Shown: in pieces, positions 49,001 to 56,700 of the stretch
How the letters are laid out: each line of letters opens with the position of its first letter
Position numbering within the stretch: position 1 is the stretch's first letter
DNA from: Dromaius novaehollandiae
Lineage: Eukaryota > Chordata > Aves > Casuariiformes > Dromaiidae
Assembly: GCF_036370855.1 (NCBI RefSeq)
Contig: NC_088102.1
Span: 68,891,601-68,955,600, forward strand
Direction of reading: 5' to 3'
DNA: 64,000 bases
Notes under the pieces: generated by a model
The model's input: only the letters and a program-made list of their open reading frames with translations
The model's database searches: none
Told to the model about the DNA's origin: nothing
Program-made: the position numbers and the translations under genes

Positions 49001-49907
49001 GCATGGGAACAGAGAGTCCCAACTTCTATTTTACTATCATTGTTGTATAACCAGGGATGAGGAAAACAAAAATTGCTAAAGCAAGCAACCAAAAAAACCC
49101 AAAAAGTACATCACAGATCTTACTAGCGAGCTCCTGCTATCAGCTGTCAGTGCCCAACACTGCAGAGTCACCAAAGCCAAAGGAAACAAACAAATGGGGT
49201 AAGACTAACCAAGGCATTTTGAAGAAACATCTGCTCACGCAGAGCGTGCAGCCTGCGAAATGCCATGCCTGCGTGTTTCCTTCATTTGGGAGGCGTTGAG
49301 ACTTCACTAGATTTAAATTGGCATAAACTCCAGCCAGTACAAATATAAAAGGATGAATAACCATGACCAAGACAAATTCCAGTGAGATCTTCTGGATATT
49401 GGAGGATCAGAGTAAATAATTTATGAAGGTATTAAACGATTGTAAACAAGCTGAAGCTGAAAGACCTGGCACTACAAGGGTCCTGTCAGACGAGTCAACC
49501 AATATTTGGTAGGGCCTATCGTAAAAACACAGCATCTAACTTGGAAAATAACCATTTTTCCTCTACCCCTCCAGAAACACCCTACACACAGGTATGTGGC
49601 AGGCAGCAAGAAAACTTTTCCTTCTTTTCCCCACGGCCATTAACGCCTTTACTCTGTCCCCACGTTTTTGTCTCCGTTACAGCGCAGCTCTGCTCCTCGG
49701 GGAGGGAAAAGGGGCTCCTCGGGGGTCTGACAAACGCGAGCGCAGCACGACCACCCGCCCTGGGCAAGCCCCCGGCCCCGCCACCTTGTTCACGCGCTCG
49801 TCGTCCGTCTCGATGCCGACGCTGTCCAGGATCTTCTTCAGGTCCTTGGACGTGGGGGACTCGTTGCCGCCGAGGACGGCGAGCAGGTAGGCCGCGACGT
49901 AACGCAT
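46004..49907 (-). CDS. RPLP2: RPLP2, 60S acidic ribosomal protein P2, complete
   Basis: This is a stalk protein of the large ribosomal subunit; as P1/P2 dimers on P0 it recruits elongation factors (family knowledge). Minus-strand join: 49907-49785, 48554-48506, 46646-46545, 46080-46004, giving 116 aa (human 115). It starts MRYVAAYLLAVLGG and has the SELNGKNIEDVIAQG helix. An Ala/Gly/Pro hinge follows, then the charged EEKKEEKKEE run and the hallmark C-terminus SDDDMGFGLFD that contacts translation factors. All junctions are GT-AG and in frame. A non-coding TOP-type exon precedes it, and an H/ACA snoRNA lies in the third intron. The gene is head to head with PIDD1. Confidence 0.98.
46545..46646 (-). 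CDS. RPLP2: RPLP2 coding exon 3
   Basis: The acceptor is TTGTTCAG and the donor GTGAGT. It encodes NGKLASMPAGG and the flexible Ala/Gly/Pro-rich hinge (34 residues). Confidence 0.97.
47209..47228 (+). repeat. T20 homopolymer
   Basis: An uninterrupted T run within RPLP2 intron 3. It reads as poly(A) on the transcribed strand, with no recognisable retroposon attached. Confidence 0.85.
48049..48069 (+). repeat. G21 homopolymer
   Basis: Twenty-one consecutive G on the plus strand, C on the RPLP2 transcript, about 155 bases past the snoRNA ACA box in the host direction. It is prone to slippage, and the exact length may be an assembly estimate. Confidence 0.85.
48225..48351 (-). ncRNA. SNORA52: H/ACA snoRNA, SNORA52-like, in RPLP2 intron 3
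   Basis: On the host strand the 5' hairpin closes with a perfect six-base stem GGTCCA (48,345-48,340) with TGGACC (48,291-48,286). An inner stem GCAGGT (48,326-48,321) pairs with ACCTGC (48,310-48,305). An H box ACATTA follows at 48,285-48,280. A second, weaker hairpin has AGACT (48,272-48,268) pairing with AGTCT (48,244-48,240). An ACA box lies at 48,232-48,230 or 48,230-48,228. Human RPLP2 hosts SNORA52 in an intron, so position supports the name. The target uridine was not worked out. Confidence 0.75.
48506..48554 (-). CDS. RPLP2: RPLP2 coding exon 2
   Basis: This is a 49-base exon encoding VISELNGKNIEDVIAQ. The acceptor is TTCACACAG and the donor GTAAGT, phase 1. Confidence 0.97.
48555..49784 (-). 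other. RPLP2: RPLP2 intron 2
   Basis: 1.23 kb. No second snoRNA with convincing boxes and no coding exon were seen. Confidence 0.75.
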
Positions 49908-49908
49908 C
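49785..49908 (-). CDS. RPLP2: RPLP2 coding exon 1 (ATG at 49,907)
   Basis: The acceptor TTGCAG ends one base before the ATG, as in mammalian RPLP2 where the first exon is untranslated. It encodes the N-terminal dimerisation helices (41 residues) ending DDERVNK. The donor is GTGGCG, a weak but usable site. Confidence 0.96.
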
Positions 49909-50046
49909 CTGCAAGACACAACGGCCGCCTCAGCGCCGCGCCGCCGCCCCAGCACATGGCCGCCGCCCCCCCTCCCCCCGCAATGGTCCCGCCCGAGTCC
50001 AGCGGACTGGCCCGGGCGCGGCCGCGCCGGGAGCGACCACTACCGC

Positions 50047-50067
50047 GGGGGGGGGGGGGGGGGGGAA
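50047..50067 (+). repeat. G21 homopolymer in RPLP2 intron 1
   Basis: Twenty-one consecutive G in the CpG island, 28-48 bases past the first-exon donor, C on the RPLP2 transcript. Confidence 0.85.
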
Positions 50068-50094
50068 GAGAAGAAGGGGCCGCCACGCGCTTAC

Positions 50095-50174
50095 TCGGAG
50101 GGATGGGGGGCGGCGCGGGAGAGAGGCCTGCGACGTGCGCTCGCGACGGCAGCACGGCGACGAAAGGGAAAAGG
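50095..50174 (-). other. RPLP2: RPLP2 non-coding first exon with 5'-TOP-like start
   Basis: The minus strand reads CCTTTTCCCTTTCG at 50,174-50,161, a pyrimidine tract typical of ribosomal protein transcription starts. A donor GTAAGC follows at 50,094. The exact start within the tract is inferred. Confidence 0.7.
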
Positions 50175-50559
50175 CGGCGCCTCGGCGGCGTCTTCTTCCC
50201 GTCACCCCCCAACAACGCGCGCTGCCATTGGGCCGCGCTGACAGCGCGCGGGGCAGCCAATGGGGGGCCGCGGGCTGGCGGCCGCCGCTCGGGGCTGGGG
50301 GGCGGGGGCCATCTTGGTTTCCGTTAGGGCGAAAGCGGCTGTGGTGGCGCTGCGGGACCGGCTCCTCTCCACGTGCATGAAGTTCGTGTGTCGTTAGAGC
50401 TTTTTTTCTCCTCAGGCTCCGTTAATAATGCAGGTCTCGGTTGTTGCTCTGTGCTAGAGCTGGGTTTGCGCTGCCTCCTTGGAAATCTGGAGTCTGCCCC
50501 TTCCCGTGGCGTCCTGTCAGCAAAAGGGCGTCGCGGGGAAGGGAAAAACCCAGCCCGGA

Positions 50560-51440
50560 GTCGCTCCTGGAGTCAGGAGCCGTGCGGGGAAGGTCAGGCG
50601 TTGATCCGGCCTGTATTCGCCCTAATGAAAATTGCCATCATCGTTTGATTTGATTGCTTCTTCCCTGTGCTAGGGAAAATGAATAAAAATGAAAAAGGAG
50701 TTTGGAGACTCCTACTAATGCTGTGCCAGAATCCACTGGACCCAGATAAAGCTGCATCGCTGCGGTGGACTGTTGTGAGGAAGCTTTGGCTGTTCCCGTC
50801 CCAGGGGCGGTGTAGAAACCCCCCACAGAAATAAGAGCATTTTCCGCTTCTCATCTGTGGGAATTCAGGTGCCTCCAATAAATAACGAGGCTCCCAGTTT
50901 TGTAACTTGGGAGGTGTGTTTTGGGAAAGCAGACTGGTAAATTAAAAAGCGCAGCCATGGACACAATTAGTTTTTTTTCTCCCTGTAGGGAGAGAAATTT
51001 CCCTGGGGGTGCTGCACAGCTTATATGCAGCTCTGAGCTGGAGGTGGTGCTGAAACAGGGACCTCGCGCTTCTCAGGTGGCACTGCACAGCGGGACTGGT
51101 GAGCCGCAGCGTGGAGCCACTGACTGGAAACCTGTTGTGATGGAAAATCACACGTTGCGCCTTTTTAACAAAACGAAGAGCAAAATACATGCTGCGGGGT
51201 CTTGCCCGGACGCAGTGTTAAGCTGAACTAAATCTCTTGCAACGAGAAAACGAAGGCAGGTGGGCACCCAGAGATGTGGCGCAGCCCTGCGACAGGCCCC
51301 TGGCAGGGGCATGGCCCAGCTCAGCAGCCCCCAGTCCTGCACATTTTGGGGCTTGCAGCCCCTGCTCCTGCTTGGATTTTCTCCCTGAATTTGCAGCAAA
51401 TCAGAGCCACACCGGGAGCTGCCCTCACCTCTCTTTCCCC
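50560..51440. other. Region between two CpG islands, nothing recognised
   Basis: No supported exon, repeat or RNA. If PIDD1 begins at the 50.3 kb island, this is part of its first intron; if it begins at the 51.4-51.86 kb island, it is intergenic. Confidence 0.5.
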
Positions 51441-51860
51441 CAGCTAAGCGTGCATCTGGCCCCAGGCACCCGCTGCGGGGGAGCAGCGCGGGCACCAGCT
51501 GGGGTGCGGCGGCAGGGCTGGATGCTTTGGCCTAGCTCCCCAGAGCCGCCTGCCTGCCCCTCGGCCTGCCGCATCCGGCACCTCCTCCAGCGCGGCCCGC
51601 CCCGCAGCGCGGAGCTCGCCGCAAACTTTGCAGGAAGTGGCCGGCTGAGCCGAGCCCGACCGAGCGCCGCGGCTGGGCTTTCGGGACCGAGCTGGTGTGT
51701 GCCGTGGGGGCCGGGGGGTGAGATGAGCGTGGCCGTGCTCAGCGGGGTGCTTGTGGCCCGGGAGGTCCCCGGGGGCTGTGCCGCAGCTCGGGCACCCTGC
51801 GGGTGTGGGGTGACGGGACTCTGGGGCTGCGGGAGCTGGCGGCAGGGCAGGTGAGGACGG
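51440..51860 (+). promoter_or_regulatory. PIDD1: Second CpG island, candidate PIDD1 promoter and first exon
   Basis: CpG-dense sequence ends at a consensus plus-strand donor (GGCAG then GTGAGG at 51,851). A weaker donor CTG/GTGTGT is near 51,693. It sits 1.5 kb upstream of the first PIDD1 coding exon, whose acceptor at 53,340 shows that a 5' exon must exist upstream. Which of the two islands supplies it cannot be told from sequence alone. Confidence 0.5.
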
Positions 51861-51877
51861 CCTGGGGGTGCGCCTGT

Positions 51878-51978
51878 GGGCACGCGCACATGTGTGCCTG
51901 TACATGCGTGCGTGTGCCTGTGCATGCACACACGTGTGCGTGTACACGCGTGCACGTGCCTGTGTGCGTGTGCACATG
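51878..51978. repeat. Degenerate TG/CA alternating tract
   Basis: About 100 bases of nearly perfect purine-pyrimidine alternation (GTGTGC, CACACG, TGCATG, CGCGTG units), rich in CpG. It lies directly after the 51.44-51.86 kb CpG island. Such tracts can adopt Z-DNA. Confidence 0.8.
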
Positions 51979-51979
51979 T

Positions 51980-53340
51980 GTAGGTGCCTGTATACAGCAT
52001 TTTTGTGAGAAATACTTACCTTTTTACTAAAGCGGTAGTTTGCATTTACCCTTTCTTCCCCTCCTTATGCGTCAGCAAGGCTTCTGCTCTTTCAGGGTGT
52101 TGTGTGTGACACCTCCCTTCAGACCGTGGCAGAGAAGCGTCAGCACTGCTGTGTCCTGCAGCTTAACATTAAAAAGTGGTGCTCTTCAGGGCCTTGCTTC
52201 TGCTGGCCTTGGATGCTGAAGCTGTTAAAAGTGTTTACAGTTCTACATCGCTCCCTCAAAAGAAACTTGTATTCAGCTATTCCATCCAAGGCAGGGTGTT
52301 AAACACAGACCTCCTGAAACTCACATCATAAGCTTCTTTAATTGCCAAGCTCAGGAGTTAAGAAAGATAAAGAAAGTTAAGTGGAAATAACATGAAATGG
52401 GTGACTTAGAAATGTGTAACCATTGGTACAAAAGCAGAGGTAGTCCCTGTGCTCGTTTTTGTGCTGTCGTTGCGCCATGACAATAGTGGCCGATTTCAGA
52501 AGTCCTGGGTGGAGGGAGGCTTCTTCACAGTGGGAAGTTTGTGGAGTAATTAATTTGTTCAAATTTCATACCTCTGCTCCTTGAGCATTGGCTCCTCCTT
52601 AGCATACACCATGCGACGCCTGCTTTTCACCCTTCTCCCTGTCCCCGAAGGGTGCTGTGTGGGGTGAAAACAAGGAATAACTGGTCACCGGTCTGCTGCA
52701 GCTTTGCGTCCTGTTTGCTGGATTCTGGCATCCCCATGGAGGCAAAGCTGCAAGAGCACGGGTCTCACTGCACGGCGTGGCACTCCCGTGCCACGGACGC
52801 CCCTTCGCTAGCCCTGCTCCCCATCACTGCCCTGTCTGCTCCACTGCCCTTTGCCTGCTTCCAGCTGCACTCACGCTTATCCCCTGGGCGCCCAGTTGCA
52901 CAAGCGGCTGCGCTCCAGGCCCACGGCCGCCTGCAAAGACCCTGGGCTCGGCGCCCGCCTCGGCTCTCTGCCCCGCTTTCCCTGTTTGCTGAGGAACCTC
53001 CTGACCATCTTGCTAAGGCACTTTGAAATCTGCTGGTTAAAACTTCTGTGTGAGGTGGTGGCATTTTTGATTATGTCTTTTCAAGTTAATCTTGTTGTTT
53101 ATTCTGATGTTGGATAGCTACTTCACTCCTTGAAGTCTGGGAAAATGCAGAGGTTTTTCCTGAGGAGAGGGAGAAGCCTCCGTGATGTCTCTCGCACCTC
53201 ATTTCCATGCAGTCTGCCTGTAAAGCTCTCAGTTTCACGCGTGTAATCCCATTACGCCCTATTGCCGTGATTATAAGCTGTTTGCAGCCCTTCTAGGGTT
53301 GTGCGGGAGGCCTTCACCGTGTGCTTGTGCTCTCTTTCAG
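51980..53340 (+). other. PIDD1: PIDD1 5' intron, no exon recognised
   Basis: 1.3 kb ahead of the first coding exon. It ends in a good polypyrimidine tract and acceptor (CTCTCTTTCAG). No repeats or other genes were recognised. Confidence 0.6.
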
Positions 53341-53706
53341 AGCCGTCCTCGCTCCTGGGCCCGGCTGCCTCGCGGTGCCGCCGGTGCCTCCCTGCCTGGC
53401 AAGTCAGAGCATGTCCCGGCCCCGCGGACGAGACGCAGAAGATGGCAGAGCTGCCGGGGCTGGGGGACGAGCGCGGGGAGGGCGCTTCGGGGGCTCCCGC
53501 ACTCGCCGGCCCCTGCCTGGCAGACAACAGGCTGAATCTGGATGTTTATCCTGACGGCTGCTGCCGCTTCCTCCAGCTGTTTGAGAGGCGCCGGGGAGAC
53601 CTGGCCCAGGTGGAGTTCGTCCGGCTCAGCAGCAACGATCGCCTCCTTGGCGCCACGCTGGGCATCCTCCCGCGTCTGGAGAGCCTGAAATCCCTGGTGC
53701 TCAAAG
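53341..53706 (+). CDS. PIDD1: PIDD1 first coding exon (ATG at 53,442)
   Basis: The acceptor is TTTCAG at 53,340; about 100 bases of 5' UTR precede the ATG, whose context (GAAG-ATG-G) is strong. Residues 1-88 plus one base. LADNRLNLDVYPDGC and VEFVRLSSND align with human LGGNRLSLDLYPGGC and VEFLRLSTHE. The donor is GTAAAT. Confidence 0.93.
53411..53554 (+). promoter_or_regulatory. PIDD1: Upstream ORF overlapping the PIDD1 start
   Basis: In the exon that begins at 53,341, the first ATG is at 53,411 (A at -3, T at +4). It opens a 47-codon frame, different from PIDD1, that runs past the PIDD1 ATG at 53,442 and stops at 53,554. Leaky scanning would be needed to reach the main start, which has the stronger context (A at -3, G at +4). 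Confidence 0.5.
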
Positions 53707-56700
53707 GTAAATTCCTGGACCCATCACCATCCGCTTCCCTAGGCTCGGCTTTATTTATTTATTTTTTATTCTCCTCTCCACATCCTCAGGACAAACTGCC
53801 TTTGCCTTTTTTTGTTGTTGTTGTTGTTTTTGTACTAGTGCCCCTTCCTAGAGCTTTGGCTCTTAGCCTTGCTCAAAGCTGCCTGCAGATTTCACCAAGG
53901 TGCAGCTTCGAGACTCCTATTTCCCTCTTTGTTTCTGCAGCTGCCTGGGGACCAGTTTGTGGAGCCTGGTTAGACTGACACTGTGACTTTATCCGTCCTC
54001 TGGAAGGAGAGCTTTTTTCGCACAGCTATGTATAGAGAGGGGGTTAGACAGGTGATAGATTTTTTGGTAGATGTTCAGCCCCTCTTTTATTTTTGGAAAC
54101 GTTATGAGCTCTTTTTGCTGCAGGTTGCTCTGAATAAATCCTAGCTTGATCCTTGCTTAATGTCAGCAAGGATAAGTTTAGCAGCATTCAAGATCAACCA
54201 GAAGAGGCTGTTCAACATTTTATCAAAAAGTATGACTCAGGGTGTGCATGTAATTTGGCATGCTGTAATAACTGTCACATATAAATATTATATCCTTCTT
54301 TGACTTTCTCGTCTCTTTATTGTAGGAGGATCTCAATATGAGTGATAGGATTTTTGTAACAGACTGAGTCATTTGGTCTTTGGAGGTAGAATTTAAAACG
54401 CATGAGAGAAAAGGGTCATTTTGTGGCCAAGCTTCAGCATTTGAGCTGAAAACTTGAAAGACTGAGGTTCATTTCTGTCTGCCACAGATTTTCTCATAAA
54501 ATCTCATGCAAATCGTTTTGTTTGTCTTTCCTCCCTTCGGTAAAGTGGCAATAACAGCAATGCCTTTTGCCAGACTTGCTTTGTGAGATGCACATATACC
54601 CTGAGCATCCTGAAATGGAATAAAGTAGTTCACTGAGATTTTCTTATGTACAAGGTGCAGTGTGATTATTTACATTTTTTACCGTTATGCAGCGTAAGTA
54701 TTTTTTGGTGCCCTCTGCTGTAAGCTTTTACAAACGGACAGCAGTGGGAGGGCAGGAGGAAGCGGTGAGGAAACGGAGCACAGGGGAAGTTTGCGTTTGC
54801 TTGTCTGACTTCTTTTTCCTGGGTGCAAGCCTTCTCCGGTTGGAGTTGGACAGGCCGGGCTGGGGGTCACACCCTTCCCTCTCTGCCCTGTCGTCTGCCC
54901 GCTGCTGAACTGCCTGCCTTTTGGGCCCGTTTTCACTGCTTCCCTCGTGCCCGCTTCCCCCGAGGATGGAGCGGGGAGGTGGTGCCCAGGGTCCCTCCCC
55001 TGTCCTGCAGGTCTCAGTCCTCGGGGCTGTTCATCCTTCGGCAGCCTGGGCAGAGCCCGGAGGGCGAGGAGTGCCCCCCCAGGCCCCCAGAAGTGTTGTT
55101 TCTTGTGCAGCGCGGCTGGTAAGGGATGGGGAGGGAGGGTGGGAGGCTTGGAGGGGTAGGGACCGCCCTGCTGAGTGCGGTAAGGTGTGGAGTGGCCTGG
55201 CTGTTTCTGAGCTTCGACTCCCGATGCGTTTAGGTGAGCTCCCTCAGCCGCCTGTGGCAGCTCTTGATTTCATAGCAGGTCATCGCTGTTATACCCCTTT
55301 CACAGATGGGGAAACTGAGGCAAGGAGCGGAAAAAACACATATCCACGTGTACTTTGTAATCAGTGTTGCTTGTAGTGATCAGTAACTCTCTGTCTTCTG
55401 AGCCTCTGTGCTATGGCTTCAGAAGGGAGCTTGGCGTGAGCTGGTGAGGTGTCCCTTCAGCACGGTGACCTCTCACTCTGCTGCCTTCCCACCCAGGTGG
55501 CCATGCCCGGGACGAGTTTGGCTCGTGCCAGCCTGGTTCCCTGACAAGCTTGCCGCCAGACTTGGGGAACCTGAGGTGTCTCACTCACCTGGACCTCAGC
55601 TTCAACCGCCTCTCCACCTTGCCCAGCTGCATCCCCCACCTCCCCAGCCTCCGTGTGCTCCTGGTGAGCCACAACAGCCTGGTGGCACTGCCGGAGGACT
55701 TCGGCTGTCTGAGCAAGCTGACTTTCTTCTCTGCTATGAAAAACCAGCTGAAGGACTTGCCACAGAGCATTGGGGAGCTGGCAGCGCTGCAGGACCTGGA
55801 TCTCTCGGAAAATGCCTTGGAATACCTCCCTGATGAAGTTGGGAATCTGCGCAACTGCACAGAACTGGATCTCTCTGGGAATCGGTTATCGAGCATCCCA
55901 GACTCTTTAGGTAAATATTTGACCCCTAGGAAAAGAAGACGACCCTCAGTCTCTGTCCTGATACAGTTGTTAGTAGGAACTGCCCATTACGCTAGAGCCT
56001 AAATGGAAAGGATATCCAGAAGAAACATGCCTGGTTCAGCCAGTCCCTTTAGCATCAAGGGATCTCTGGACCATGTCCTCTATGATCAGCAGGACTCCTA
56101 TGATTTCAGTCCAGTTTTCAGAAGCTGAGGATCTGACCTGGCTGGTTTTGGGTAGCATCCAGCACTGGAAACAAAAGAGCTGGGGCTTAATAGTATGGAT
56201 GGAAATCTGGGCTTGAAATCATGGTTGTCAGATATGGACCAGTCCATGGAGCTAGGCCGTGACTTCGGCGGCCCAGGATCCCCCAGCTTTGCTGGCTCTT
56301 GGGTCCTATATGATTTTGTGCACAGGGGTTGTCACTGATGCTGCTGTATCTTGGAAGCATCTCAGAGCTGGGTGCTGTAAAGCACAAGACAAAAGAGGCT
56401 GCAGTGCCTCTTAGCTAATTCACTGCCCCCCTTTATTTTGTGAAATAAACATATGTAGAGCACTCAAGCTTTTCCCTTACGGTGTGTGTGCAATGGGAGT
56501 GAAGATCCAGTGCTCGACGGTGGGATCGTGTGTGTATTTGTGGTGAGGAGAGCGGGGGGGGGGGGGGTTGGAGCTGACGTGCGATATAATTAACAGCTCG
56601 GATGGGGAGTCACGTCTTGTTCTAACCTGCAGCCAATTTGAAGTCTCTGCGGCGGCTGCATCTCCACAGCAATCTCCTGGTGACGGTCCCCGCGTCGCTC

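Larger units (their letters stand above)
49650..50560. promoter_or_regulatory. CpG island, RPLP2 promoter and likely bidirectional with PIDD1
   Basis: Between the RPLP2 start (about 50,174) and the plus-strand gene are a minus-strand CCAAT at 50,231-50,227 and a plus-strand CCAAT at 50,257-50,261. A YY1-type GCCATCTTGG lies at 50,308-50,317. Oppositely oriented CCAAT boxes are common in NF-Y driven divergent promoters. In human RPLP2 and PIDD1 are also head to head. Direct RPLP2 promoter use is well supported; PIDD1 use is inference. Confidence 0.75.

Noticed and set aside
49541-50380. A 279-codon plus-strand frame across the RPLP2 promoter
   Set aside because: Low-complexity Arg/Gly/Pro sequence opposite RPLP2 exons 1-2. 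It has no homology and no splice support.
51237-51854. A 205-codon plus-strand frame in the second CpG island
   Set aside because: It is GC-driven and not similar to PIDD1 or any known protein. It more likely covers a non-coding first exon.
53301-53340. An in-frame ATG upstream of the PIDD1 start at 53,301
   Set aside because: It lies before the acceptor at 53,340, inside the intron, so it would not be in the spliced mRNA.
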